NCBI GenBank assembly: GCA_022496805.1
Contig: CM040090.1
Coordinates: forward strand, 16,486,001 to 16,550,000
Origin: Pohlia nutans
Lineage: Eukaryota; Streptophyta; Bryopsida; Bryales; Mniaceae
Length of the DNA stretch: 64,000 nucleotides
Reading direction: 5' to 3'
A program made the translations under genes and the position numbers. Position 1 is the stretch's first letter. Each line of letters begins with the position of its first letter. The notes below the pieces were generated by a model. That model saw only the letters and a program-made list of their open reading frames with translations, searched no databases and was not told where the DNA came from. Below are positions 11,933 through 24,700 of the stretch, piece by piece.

Positions 11933-14900
11933 ATGTCAATTCTCATATCATAGCATAAGGTAAGAAGTCACAATTCCTGTTCATAGTAGTCACAACAGAC
12001 AAGAAAGCCATTCAAACTCTGCAGAAGATTGAATATCTGAGTTTTATTGCCGTACAGTACAAAGCTAAAGCAAATTTTGAGTCTGTTGAAAATATGAAGT
12101 CCTTTTCTGCAGTACCTACACTCTTTTCTTTTTTTCAAAATCCACAGACAATGCACACACGCAAACGAAGACGGTTCCAAAACTGGAACTGTCATGGGGA
12201 ACTCCGACAGGGGCCAACCTCGTCCTTCTACAAGGCATGTTTGATTGAATGAATGGTATGTCCTTCAAATCAGACAGTGCAAACGACAACCAAAACAATT
12301 GCACCGCCAGAGTTGACTGCTGAACAACTCAAACTTTCAGGACTTGATTATAAAGAAAAAGAAAAGAAGGAAAAAAAGGAAAAAAAAAAACACTTTGCTT
12401 CTTTGGGCATTGCAGAATAATTGCATATAGTAGAATTCTCTTGTATTCTGTGACATAGTACCATACTCAAGTTTGCTGTGCAATGGGTCTCGACGAGGTG
12501 CACCAAAATGAGTGAGGGAATGGGAACAGATCCCCCAAATCATGTGCTACACTGCTGTGGGATGGCCTGCAACTTTAAGAATAAAGTACAATTATATTGC
12601 ATCAAAGACACCGCATAATTAGGCCATTTTAGCACCTTAGTTAGGGCCACTTTACACTAGGTCTGGGTCCAAGAAAACCCAAAAATCTGGCAATCTTATT
12701 GGTCGAGAGCTAAAAATGGCTTTACATTAGGGTCCATCACCAAGAAACTCATTCAAGTCCTAAAATGATGTGGTGCTAGTTTTGAAGGGGAAGTTTTGGA
12801 CTCAAGGCTCTAAAGGAGAGCACCAGTTTTGAGAATTCAATTCTTCCCCTTTTAGATCCAGTTGCAGGTTCGACTCAAGTCCAAAGGTGAGGTTTCTCAA
12901 GTTTCATTAAATGAGTTTATTGAACCCCATGAGAATTGAACCCAGACCATGGTGTAAAGTAGCCCTTGGTATGCGTTTTGGCTTCATATTCATAGTGTAC
13001 TCGTGTCATTCCAGAAGCCAAATTAATTAATTTCATAGTTCTAAATGTGGGAGAAGGGTCCATGTGTCAATTTCTGAGGGGTCCAAGTGTCAGCTAATAC
13101 CTCAATTCTTCTTTATTAATGTCCTCTACTATGCTTGTTCCATCAAAGAGAAGAGAGGGGATTGAGCTTCAAAACCTCACAAAAACTCACTCACTATACC
13201 CTAAATATCACATTTGTCATAATCCAACTAGGAAGCAAATCATTCGCCCTTGTATCCTCTGCTTCAAAATTCACTCTACCAACAGGATTCCTTAAAAATT
13301 CCACTGCATTGTATCTTTCAAAGGCTCTGATGGGAATGATGCAAAGGGGCTAATTTCTTGCACTGTCTAAGTTGGTAAGAAATGGACAGTTGAATTCAAT
13401 ATGTACCAAGCATTGTGTAGAATATATGTGCATGAGTATGATCTCATTCTTGACAATGTCCTCCTTTGAACAACTGGCCTGAATCAAGAGTCCATTCATT
13501 TGAGACTCTACGTCAAAGTCCACTACAGAATGAGACAAGACAATGACAGGAGCGGAAAGAATTTCATTAATTCTGCCTCTCAAGCCCATTCCAGAGCCCA
13601 GACAAGCAGTGGTCAAACTTTGACCTTGTGGGCTAAAATTTCTTCTCCTTTTGTCCCTTTGGAGATTCTCAAATTGACATTTGAGGACCTCAAACAAAAC
13701 CAACCTAGAACATGTAGTGGACAAAATGACGATTTCATCCAATGAGAGCTAAGCTCACAAATCTACCAGTTTAAAATCCTCATTGTTGGAAACATAGAAG
13801 TAAGGGCGGACTTCCATGTGAGTGGGTGGTGGGTGGAAGGCACTAGAAGACAAGAATTGAGGTCTCAAGAACCACCGATGCTCCACCCATTTCGGTACAA
13901 AGGAAATTTATACTCTAAAATCCTCCTCTTTCCACCCATATGGGTAGAGCTTCTTCCTTTGGAGGACCGACCATCCACTGCCCCCCTTGCATGGAAGAAG
14001 GCCCTAACTCTCAAGGAAACCAACCCTATTTTGGTTAAGATTCAGAAGTCAACCTATTTGTGCCACTGTATATTCAAAGTGTACATATCAAAAGTAAGAT
14101 ATTCATACATTATGACCACAAAATAGCACATGACACAGATAGGATAGTTTATCTTAGTTTGTGTGTGGCATCATTGCCATACATTAAAGAGTTTGTTTGT
14201 TCAAGGTCTCACATGAAAGTGTGAGATATTAGCACATGTTAAGAGGAATCCACCCAAAGGATTCTTGAGATCATTTCCATTAGTAACTTTAATATTACAC
14301 TCTGAAGGTCATCCAAAAATTATAGGGCATATCATAGAATTCCCCCTCATGAAAATAGTAAGCCACTCAAAAGTCACCATGTATAGATTGTGTATAGCAA
14401 GGAGCCCTCACCGGAGGGGTTCCGTACAAAGAAACTCTCAAGGGCAGTAGCCTAAGGCCGAGACCAATTCCCTGCATGATATCCCCTCCGGGAGGACTCC
14501 CTACTTCGTAAACTCCGAGGAACAATCCCTTCCCCCACACCCACCCCAAAAACAAAAACAAAAAAAAACCATGGGAGGCCGTTTAGTTCTATTGTTTTCC
14601 CTCCTTGTGGTACGGCATTATGCCCCAGAAACTCCCGGAATTTTGTAATGGCAACATGGCCCGAGGGGTTTGCGCAATCATGATATGCAATTAAGACGAG
14701 AGCATACACTAGCTTGTGTCATTTTGAGGGCCCTGAATTGGGTTATTGTCTTCAATGTCTCCCTCCAAATAACTTGTTCACCAACCCATGCACATCCATT
14801 TTTCCAGTGCAAAAGAGCTATCCAAAGTGCTGGTGGAGATGCTCTTAGGCAATTCCGTGCTAGCCCAACAATAACAAGAACGCCCAACAATAACAAGAAC

Positions 14901-15618
14901 ATATGTAGGAGTCCATCTTTTGACACTGTACATAGGACCTGATTCGTGTGCAGACTTGCAATGTTGGACAACCACTGCTCCCAAAAGTCAGTCAGGGCTC
15001 TCAGAAAGTGTGCAAACTGATGACTAGAATACAGAAAAAGAAGATGCTAGTGCTCAGTACAATCCCTGACAGACGACATGAATGCTATCATCTGATATCT
15101 ACTGGAAGGTGAAAGACAGACTGATAGCCAGGGAGTAATGTGAGGCACAAACAACCCAGACTGCCTCATGCCATTATTATCATGTGCATCACCATCGACT
15201 CGCGATCCCCCAGTCTCCGATTTCCAAAGGACATCGCACAAACAAACAATGCCATACTGTTACGGTAGCGGCACAAACTCCCAAAGGCAGATCGTCCTCT
15301 CGATCTGCACACTGGGGTTCCAGTACATAATTTCTGCATCTCTGGTCACCATAACAAATTATTGCTTTCAATCTCTCTCTCTCTCATATGCCAGATGTAT
15401 TGCATCAAAAATGACCAAAAAAAGAGCTATTAATGGCCTCAAACATCTGAAAATAGTGACAATTCAAATTATGTCGTTCCGTTTATTTACAACTCCAGTG
15501 GCCACGCAAGCTCTGATGCATCAAACCTAAAAAGATGCTGGTCAGTTGTGCTCAGTGTGGGCTCTATGTTACATAGATCATCAATTGAACTATCTTACAG
15601 TGGAAATACAAGGAACCC
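11933..15618. other. intergenic DNA without a recognised gene
   Basis: Open frames here (for example at 13350-13742 and 14678-14971) overlap on both strands and resemble nothing known. A MITE lies at 13804-14004. A 19-bp unit (GCCCAACAATAACAAGAAC) is repeated twice at about 14862-14899. Confidence 0.5.
13804..14004. mobile_element. 201-bp Harbinger-like MITE
   Basis: The ends GGGCGGACTTCCATG and CATGGAAGAAGGCCC are imperfect inverted repeats, flanked by TAA at 13801-13803 and 14005-14007. A second, interrupted copy is at 17961-18703. Confidence 0.7.
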
Positions 15619-16045
15619 AGCCGCTTGAATGGGAAGAATTCGCCATAACCGATGCAGGATTAGGGTTCCATTGACGCTGAATGGTTTTGTTTGAGAGAAT
15701 GGAATGAAAGGCAAGAGCTTGCAAAGTTCTTACGGATTGGATTCGTTACGAAGCCCTTGGTAACGAGGGTGGCATTTGGTGATGGCGAGGAGAACGCCTT
15801 CATCAGGTCCCCTAAGAATTCAGCCGCTGGAATGGGAAGAATTCGCCATAACCGATGCAGGATTAGTATTCCATTCAAGTGCCCTGTAATCGCTGAATGG
15901 TTTTGTTTGAGAGAATGGAATGGAAGGGAACAGCTTGCAGAGTTCTTACAGGTTGAGTTCGTTATGAAGCATTTGGTGAATGTGGCGAGGGTGGCATTTG
16001 GTGATGGTGAGGAGAAGAAGAAGGGCCGCCTTCATCAGGTCCCTC
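15619..16045. repeat. tandem duplication of the RING gene 3' end
   Basis: About 200 bp (CCGCTTGAATGGGAAGAATT through GGTGGCATTTGGTGATGG and CTTCATCAGGTCC) occurs at about 15619-15815 and again at about 15825-16045. The right copy includes the stop codon and last codons of the RING-H2 gene. The left copy lies downstream of the stop and is diverged. Confidence 0.8.
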
Positions 16046-17068
16046 GGCGTCTTGCGGCGACACCACGCTCTTGCCGCGGCTCAACAATCTCCGGAAACTC
16101 GCGGACGCACGCGCCATGGGCGACATGACAGTGCTGGATCCCGCCGCGGCTGGGATGTCGATGGTGACTTGAAACGGAGCGCGTATGGATTGCTGCGACG
16201 CGCTCGGTTGCGCGCCGTTGTTGCCCCAGAACAACACGTTGGAAGGAATGGTCTCGTACTCCATCGCCAGCGCCTTGGGATCCACCGCACTCCCTGTCGA
16301 TGCTGCTGTTGTGGTTTCGTGATTTGAGCCGGGCTCATCAGTAGGTGGCGATTCGGTCTGAGCATCCTCGGTTGGGGCATCGGCACTCGTCGCTGGCAAT
16401 TGAGTTGACGACCGGCCGCGGCTTCGCTGTCGCCTCCGGGATGCCCGCATCGCAGCCATGAACGGCGCTTGCACGTCGCCAATGACCGGCGCTTCAATGT
16501 TGGGAGTACTAGGTTTGGTCTCGTCGTCGTCGGGGCGCACGCTGGCGCGGCAAAGCGGGCACGTCGAGTGCGAGTACAGCCATATGTCGACGCACTCGAG
16601 GTGGAAGTGGTGGCCGCATTTGGGCAGCGTGCGACCTTTCTCCCCCTCCTCGAACTCCTCCAGACACACCGCGCACTCCAGCGCGGCGCCCGTGAGTTTC
16701 TTCGAGTCGAATTCGAACATGGGCAGCGCGGCGATCACGGATTTCTCCAGGCCCACACTCTGCTGCATCACCACCAAGGGATCGCCGTTGTTGCTGGGGT
16801 CCAGCACACGACGCCGCCTTCGCCACGACACCGTGCGCAGCGTGCCATCTGTCGCGCCCAGCGCGCCCTGGTTGCGCCAGAACCACTTCGCGTAGACGTG
16901 AAGGCACAGGATGAACACCACGACCGCGAACAGGACCGCTACCGCCACCACCATAATCTTGCTGTTCACCACGTACGTGCTCGGTGGCGGGTTGAAGCTG
17001 TTGTAAGGCGAGCCTGGAAACGGCGGACAATCCGCCATCCCCGTAGGCCCACATCCCCCACCAGACAT
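15962..17068 (-). CDS. ATL-type RING-H2 finger E3 ubiquitin ligase
   Basis: This is an intronless 368-aa protein. One strongly hydrophobic membrane segment lies at about residues 34-61, followed by a basic patch (RRRRR near 83-87). A GLE-type variant of the ATL GLD motif is at about 106 (GLEKSVIAALPMF). The RING-H2 domain has Cys132, Cys135, Cys151, His153, His156, Cys159, Cys170 and Cys173, with the ATL-specific spacing and the Trp before the last Cys pair (DIWLYSHSTCPLCR). The C-terminal half is Ser/Pro/Thr-rich and disordered. Membrane-anchored ATLs transfer ubiquitin to targets in defence, hormone and metabolic signalling; the target here is unknown. The first in-frame ATG (17131) lies about where transcription should start given a TATA-like box at 17152-17162, so the next ATG (17068) is preferred. 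An ATG at 17041 is also possible. Confidence 0.9.
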   Translation of the reverse strand: MSGGGCGPTGMADCPPFPGSPYNSFNPPPSTYVVNSKIMVVAVAVLFAVVVFILCLHVYAKWFWRNQGALGATDGTLRTVSWRRRRRVLDPSNNGDPLVVMQQSVGLEKSVIAALPMFEFDSKKLTGAALECAVCLEEFEEGEKGRTLPKCGHHFHLECVDIWLYSHSTCPLCRASVRPDDDETKPSTPNIEAPVIGDVQAPFMAAMRASRRRQRSRGRSSTQLPATSADAPTEDAQTESPPTDEPGSNHETTTAASTGSAVDPKALAMEYETIPSNVLFWGNNGAQPSASQQSIRAPFQVTIDIPAAAGSSTVMSPMARASASFRRLLSRGKSVVSPQDAEGPDEGGPSSSPHHHQMPPSPHSPNAS

Positions 17069-17151
17069 CCTGATCTCCCACCCAAAAACCCAACCTGATA
17101 TGTTTCGCTTCACCCTTTGACGTCCAAGCAACCTGAATCAAAATGATTTCC

Positions 17152-17162
17152 CTTATAAATAT
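17152..17162 (-). promoter_or_regulatory. TATA-like box of the RING-H2 gene
   Basis: On the minus strand the sequence reads ATATTTATAAG, about 85 bp upstream of the preferred start codon. It would place transcription initiation near 17120-17130. Confidence 0.4.
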
Positions 17163-17983
17163 CACTGTCTAGACGTTGAAGGGTTAAGCAACCACACACA
17201 CAGACACGTCTCAAATTCTCTGATACTAGTTTCTAGATCTAGCGTGACGTCCCACCACCGGCGCGCGCGACCACTGACACAGAATGGGGAAATCGGAGAT
17301 GCGTTTTAAAACTAAAGATCTAGAAATGCCGACAAAGTAAGGCCGCGTTCGATCGATGATCCCGACTGTTCCGACTGATGAGTCGCTTCGGGCGCAGTTT
17401 CCTCACGAAGTGTAGTACCGACATAAATGACCAAAGTGAGTGAGGACGAAGCTAGCGAATCTACAGTACCATGGCCCTATGCTCGATCGCCACGGCGAGG
17501 TAGCTAATAATAAGAAGCTGAAGGGGCTGGTGGAGCGATGATGGCTGGATTTGGATGTTTCGTGATGACGACGGTCTCCGTCGGCCAGTCGGGTGGAGTG
17601 ATGGATGTAGGAACATCAATAGGTTGAGTTTGCAAATTGTTACAGTACTACTGTTCCAGAAAGTCAAACAGAAGTTCTGCCGGCTGGCTGGTAGAATATA
17701 TGACTGGGCAATTGGGCACGAGAAAGTAAGTTTCCGTGGTCCTGGTCTCGAGGTGGATCTGAAATGGACGGAGCTTCGGAGTGGCTTCGATTAGATTACG
17801 GTGATGGCAAAGTAAACGAGCGCGGCGAGTGACGCGCGACGTGACGACGTGACGACCGAGTCCTGGAAGCATCCTTGCAAGCGTTTGGCTCTCGCGCCCG
17901 GAGCGACCGGGTGCCCCTGTTCGCTCCCCCGGTCACTCGTCGCCGCGTTGCCCTCTCTAAGGGCAGGCTTCCATGTGAGAATC

Positions 17984-18527
17984 AGTGATCTCAAAACTGG
18001 CTAAAATTAGCTGGATTGCTACCCAAAAAATGGGGCTGCTAAACATACAAAAGAAAGAAAATGAAAAAAATAATTGAAATGTAGCAAGAATGCTCATCAT
18101 GATATAAATATGTGGCAACTTCACCCTTTGGGGGGATACCATGTCCGGTATCTTCAAGGCACTAGTGGCTAGCTAGGTAGTAGCTTAGTGTGTCACTATA
18201 GTGTCCATCCTCGAAAGGGGAGAGTAGTATTGTCCCAATTTCCCCTTGTCCGGTGGGCATCGGATCATTGGCATTACGAACGGACACTTCATTCACGCCG
18301 GCCTTGTAGAAGGGTCGGAGTTTCTATCTATCTTCTATCTATCTGGCAACTTCATGAGGTGATATCCGCGGATATCATCATGGTATTACATTAAAATATC
18401 AAGGGTATTGCCGAATATTATAGTGGTATCGTGAGTATTGTATGCACTGGGTAGCAAAAGTAAATATCATTTATGTGGGAGGTCGCATAATGTTCTAAAT
18501 GTCATAAAGTGGTTATGAGATCACTTC
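17984..18527. mobile_element. hAT-like MITE (copy 2), nested
   Basis: The inverted ends AGTGATCTCAAAAC and GTTATGAGATCACTTC are flanked by the exact 8-bp duplication TGAGAATC (17976-17983 and 18528-18535). Eight-bp targets are the hAT hallmark. The interior matches 9706-10008 apart from the insertion at 18124-18344. Confidence 0.8.
18124..18344 (+). mobile_element. SINE-like or Mutator-like insertion, nested
   Basis: This insertion splits the hAT-like MITE and is flanked by the direct repeat GGCAACTTCA (18114-18123, 18345-18354). It has no inverted ends, carries a possible A-box-like TAGCTTAGTG near 18180, and finishes in a TCTATC-rich tail. These features fit a SINE. A 9-10-bp duplication would also fit a Mutator-like element. 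Confidence 0.6.
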
Positions 18528-18706
18528 TGAGAATCGGTTAGATGAAAGGCACTCCAAGACAAGAAATGAGGTCTCAAAAATCACCCATAATTCACCCATT
18601 TCGGTAGAATTGAAAAATGTACTCTTTGATTCTGTTATGTTCATTCATTTTGGTGGAGTTTTCATTATTTGCGAACCGACCACCCAGACATGGAAACCGG
18701 CCCTAA

Positions 18707-21700
18707 GAGCATCTCCATGAGAACTTTGCAAAACGGAAGGACTATGAATAATACAGAGCGATACTTTTCAGCAGCAAGTATCGTAGTACAATAGCAGGTT
18801 TGCCCAAAAATCATTCTAGAAAGAAAAATCGAAAAAAAAAAAGTCGAAATTTATTGATCCTAAAAAACAAAAATTTGGAAAAGTAATGAAATCCCAAAAG
18901 TTCTATTATCCATCCAAAACAGATTGATGTTCATCCAAAAGTGATAGTATTCATCTAAAATGTGCCAATATTCATTTGAAATATTTAGCTTGGTGAATCC
19001 TCAAGAAATTTCAAAACTTGGGACGAACCAAATTTTTTCAGTTTCAATTAATTGTTTGTTTCAAAGGTGGCACACTTGCTATGCATAAGGAATTGAGGAC
19101 CTCACTGATTTTTAAGGATTTCGGTGCAACATCTGATATTTCATAGGTTTCTACATTTTTCACACGGCTTTCACATTTTTCACACGGCTTTCACATTTTT
19201 CCCATTCATTCAAGACCACTGGGGGATTTAGAGAAATCCCACAACACAGTACCGTATTGCATTTGAGTTACACAGTAATCCTGTACTAAAATGGGCACTA
19301 TATATTTTATCTGGATTGGCAATTAGGATTTGCTGACTGGGTACTGAATGAATGGCATGAGTGATGCTTGGGGCAAATGAATGATAAAAATGTTCCGTGG
19401 TACTTTTGTGTCTGAACTCTGGCGGGGGAGGTTGCCCCTGTTCATACTCTGCACATGTTCATACTGTGCACATATAGGGAAGAACATTCGCATACGAATG
19501 GCATTTACTGTAGCAGAAGGTGGTTACCCCATTCTCGACTGAAATGTAGATATGAGACATTGATATTATTTAGTATTGTTATTTTTTAAAATTAGGTAAG
19601 AAGAAATAGATTTCAACACAAGTTGAAACATAATTTTTGGATGAAGAACAAATTAGTTATAAATTTTCATAGTTGAGGCATGACATATCCCATTCACGTT
19701 ACATAGGTAGAGTTGTTTCTGTTTAAAAAAGATTTGTATTGCACACACTAAAAATACTTAAACCAACAACAACGAATCCATAATCACACTTACATATACT
19801 AAAACCAACAAGAGAGAACCCATTACCAACTGTATCTCATGCTAAAACCAACATCATTGCAACATTGATTGTGGAAAATGCCCCTAGCTATTGGTTTAAG
19901 GTGCCAGTTGGTAAAGGAGTAACCACCTTAAGGTGTACTATGAGGCCAATTTTTTTGTCAGCCTTATAGGAACTATAAGACATGTTGCTGTAAATTTTTC
20001 ATAAATTTTTCTTGTGCGAAAGATTGTGAAAGAATTTCTTGTACATTTGTGGTAGTGAGAATCAATAGAGCACATTAAAACTGTTGTATGCATTAGGGGT
20101 TAAAGTTAACCACAATTCTAAAGCTACCTTATTTGTGCCACTATGTATTGATAGTGTACATATCAATCAAACAGCGACAAATATACAAATAAGGTGATTT
20201 ATCTTAATTTAATAGCACAGGTTGCTCCTTCTTTTCAAATTTTACATCTGTTGACTAACAGTGAGTTACTAGAAGTGTTGTTCCCATATGAGGGGAATAA
20301 TCGAGTGGAGTTGATAATGGAATTTCTGTTTGCTGATTTTTGAAACTTTTTTGGAAGACATTCTCTATGCAGCCAAGAAACTTTGTATCAGGAGTTGTAT
20401 GTAAAAAAACATTGCCTTGTGAAGAACTGGCCTCGGTGTGGCTGCAGCATAATTCTTGCAATAGGGCCATTTTCCTTGTTCCAAAGTAAACAAGTGGGTA
20501 GTCACGGAGTCTCTGCCTCCGTATTTACCTCAGATTTACTTTTACAACTTTTTTTTATTGTCCAGGCACGCAACTCCTCAAAAAGAAAGCGTTTCCATAG
20601 TCTCTCCCTTGGAAGGGCAGAGACAATAAAGTAAACAATATCCTAAAGTACCATATCCAATGTGCAATCAGGAAAATAACATTATATGTGTGTATTAAAC
20701 CCTTTAATGCCCAAGGTACACTAGGTTTCAGTGGGTTTTCCACTATGATTGATACTATTAGAAATAGAATGGATTAAATTTAAAAGTAATCGTATAATTG
20801 TATCTTCAAGTGGAGTGGAGACATTTTGCCAAAATTAAAGAATCATCCAATGGTGGGATTGGAAGATCATATTATGTTTTTGAACCGTACAATGAAAACT
20901 CAAAAAATAGATTTTGGAGGGTGTGTGGCTTCAGAATCAAATAGAATTTGGGTTAAACCTTCAAAAATAAAAGTGAAGACATTAACAATGACCTTCATCA
21001 ACACCTCTCCATTGCAATCTTTCATGTAAAGATCAGACTCATACATAATATTTGTGAATTTTATAAGTGAAACTGACTTATCCATGTACAGTTTAGGCTC
21101 GAGTTTAGGACAAAAGTTTATACGTTAAACAATAAAAGGAATTAGTACATTGATCAAGATCCAAATACATACACCAATGAAGCATGAACAAGATACACAA
21201 TTCAAAACAATAAAAAAAAAGATATCAAACTTTCAAATTCAAGAAATACCACATGATTGTGAATAAAGAGTCTCTTGGAGCTAGTTTGTTTATCCGTGTC
21301 ATGAGGTTTATTCTTGGTGCCTCTTTCAACATCTCCATTCTTTGATTGTTGTTGCACATCACATCACATCGAGACTACATGTCAAAATAATTGTTCTCAT
21401 ACCGAAAAGAAGAACCCTTTGTTTCTTTTCGAGACCGACGTAGCGTGAATTAGGAGTCGAGACCTGTACCATTGTTCAAGTACACCACGAAAACATTAGG
21501 TTGGAATTGGAAACATGGTGGTAATAGGTAGGACTTCTGGAATTACTTGGATCTCTTTGGTCAAAAGGTAGTCTCATGCTACACCAAAATCACCATATAT
21601 TGTGGTCCACAGTATTTACGAGAGGCTTTACTAATAAATAAATAAATTCAAAATATTATGGTAAAATTCTTCCAAATTGGATGAAAATAGTGGTTAAAAT

Positions 21701-24700
21701 AGATTCTTGGGGAGGTCACCCTTTGTATCTTTTGAGTATCACATGAGAACAAGGGTATTTAAAAGTACACTAAAATTCAAAAATAATTGTTACTATAATA
21801 AGTATTATTTTGAGAATATTCTCATTTTAATTCTTGTAATCAGTTTTGAAAATCTTATATTGATGTAAATCACTTATAAAATTAACTGTTAAAAATTTAT
21901 TTGCACGTTGTTTGAGAATAACCTCCCGAGAATAGATTAGAATTTGTCCGAATGAATGAACGTACCCAAGCCATTCACGCACCCATAATATATGGTGATT
22001 TCATTGTTGTAGGTTGAACCAAAAAAGAATGGCTATGATGAGGAGCAACAGCAAAAGGCTCAAAGAACGTGGATGGGCCTTTGGGGAATTGGGGTTGAAA
22101 CTTGAGAGTAACTTCACGTGAGGTGAATTTGACAGTATACTATCTATTAGACGATGACAAGCCTGATTGTATCTCTTCAGGTAGCATATGGGCACACACT
22201 GAATGTGTGTTGATTTGCTTTTCTTTGTTTTAGAGTGCTACCATTCTCCCCTGAAGGGCCAGTTTCATTAGCAGAAAATAATTCAATACAATTTTGAGAG
22301 AAACTAAACTGCCTTGTGTTAAACGTCTGTTGGTTGGTTGGAACCTTCTAGTGTTTTGTACATGTGATTTGAACTTGCTGGAGGCCACATTCTTCTTGTT
22401 CAGTGTGATTTTGTTTGAAATGGAAATAAAATCCCTACTCGTGTCATAAATATAAATATATTAAAGAGATGGAGGAGATTTGGCACCAAATGATGTGTTC
22501 AATTTTCTACTACTACACCGATTATTGCCATTATTGTGAGATACACTAACTATTAAATCAAGGGTATAGTTTTTTTTACAGAAGGCAAATATTTTTATCA
22601 ATATTGGTATGGTTGATGTAGTAGAATGTTCATAAACATATTTCGTAAAAATGTTCATCTTGTGTAAAAAGACGTAGCCATTTTTAAAACAAGTAGTGTG
22701 TCTCAAAGCAATGACAATAATCGGTGTAGTAGAAATCACGTCTTGATGTAGTCAAGGAATTCCACTTAATTTGATTGGAATCGATCATTAGTGGATCGAT
22801 CACTAATGTTTTTTCTAAACAAATCCATGCACTACACCCATTATTGTGAGTCACATAATTAGTGTGAGGTTTCCCACCAATCCTCAATTAGTGTGAGAGA
22901 TAACTCACAATCCTCACTACTCACTGTGAGATTTTTTAATTACTTTGAGCATAATTTTTTTTTCAAATACCACAATTACTGTGAGAATATAGAAGTATTG
23001 TGACTCACATGAATGGTGTAGCAAAAAGGGTGGTTTTTGGGCACCAAACTAGCGACCTAGTGTGCTAATGTTGAACTGTAGCTTGTAAAGATACACATGT
23101 AAATTGGTATGCACTTATAATGGAAAACGGTGTTGGTAGTCAAAATGACAATGCAGACAAAGGTACAAAATATTCAAATGCCATAAGTTGATTGTCAAAC
23201 GTAACAGCTCCAAATGCTTCAGAGCAACATGTGATTGATTGGATTGTCACGCAATAAGTTGGAGCGCGCCCTCCATTTGGGAGTCAGCCAACAACTCACC
23301 ACAAATGACAACATGAATCATCATGTACTTCAATCTCCACTTGTACTTTGGGAGATTCATTGTCATCCTGCCCATGACTTCGCTCGTTTCGGTCTTTGCA
23401 TGGACGCTGCAATAGTCCAAATTTCAACTACTAGCACACTTTTGTGCACTCCATAGTAATCCAACCCTTGTACCGTACTTGGATACCATGGATTTTCAAT
23501 ATATCCATAGATTCTTGATCCATTTGGTCTGTTGAATTGTGGTTTCTGCCGTAAACAGCATTTTTTCTTGGGGGGGGGGGCAATTTACTCCTAATCTCAA
23601 AATGGAGTACTGAAATGTTACCAGAAAATTATACCAAATTTTTTGGAAACAGGTGTCATGCAAGCATAAGGTTCTTTAACTCTTCTACTATTGACCTCAT
23701 AATCTTGGCCATTATTCCCGAATCACTATAGCGGAATCAGAATCATAGGCAAGTTCACATCATTTTTAGCTAAAGATTAGGTGGTGAGACATTGTCTTCA
23801 ATTCCTAAATGAGGTTGCCTCTATTCATACTATGCACATATAGGGAAGAACATTCGCATACAAATGGAGTTTATTGTAGCATAATGTCTCTTGTGGGGTC
23901 AATTTTTTTGTCAGACTTATAAATCTACAAGACTTGTTGTAAAATTTTCAATTTTTTTTTCTTATGTGGATAGTCGTGAAAGAATTTCCTGTACAAATGT
24001 GGTAGTGAGAAACAATAGATCACATTGAGGTTGTTGCATGCATTAGGGGGTTGATTTTAAAGCTTCTAGAGTGCTATTGTTGAAAAGGATGAACTCCCAC
24101 TAATTGCTAAAGAATCTTATGAAGGTATTTGGAGCTTGACAAATGTTTATTTTGTTTTGTCAACTCTCAAGGATGACTAAGCCTCTTATTACAATATTTG
24201 AATGAATAGGATAATGCCTAGGATCTTTTAACCCTTTATACTACAATATTCCCAAAAATGCATGATGTACAAAAGTAATTCATCTTTTCAACATGAAGAA
24301 CCTCTTTTAATTCATTCATTATTTTTGTGAAGTCCTTTAGCTTATTAGTGACCAATCAAAAAAATTGATTTCCAAAAATAATCTTTAACGTTTACTTTAA
24401 ATTTGACAAATTGCATTTATGTCTCTTAAAAATTCTCTAAGGAATTAGTTCAAATATTGCCTTATAAAAATAGGTTCATATTAGATATAGGCAAAGCAAA
24501 AAAATCACCATATTAAGAATGGAACATCTCATTTTCATTCCAATAGTTGCACTCAAAATTTGTAAATAATGAAATTTAACTCCTAAAAGCCCGAGGAGTA
24601 TTGGACAAAACATAGATGTGTTATAATATGCGCCTCCCATATGTTTGATGAAGTTTGGTTCAATAGACAAAATGTAGGGCATCATCTCTTCAAATTATCC

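Larger units (their letters stand above)
17961..18703. mobile_element. Harbinger-like MITE interrupted by other elements
   Basis: The ends GGGCAGGCTTCCATG and CATGGAAACCGGCCC resemble the MITE at 13804-14004. TAA flanks both sides (17958-17960, 18704-18706). Its body is split by the element at 17984-18527. A further GAGCATCTCC terminus starts directly at 18707. Confidence 0.7.

Noticed and set aside
14452..14709. Gly-rich frame around 14.5 kb
   Set aside because: The frame depends on a CA-rich simple sequence and overlaps frames on both strands.
15691..16128. Plus-strand frame across the duplicated region at the RING 3' end
   Set aside because: It runs through both tandem copies by chance of phase and has no domain.
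16469..17098. Long open frames antisense and out of frame to the RING-H2 gene
   Set aside because: They are shadows of the GC-rich RING-H2 coding sequence. The RING-H2 frame has the Cys/His ligands and membrane segment.
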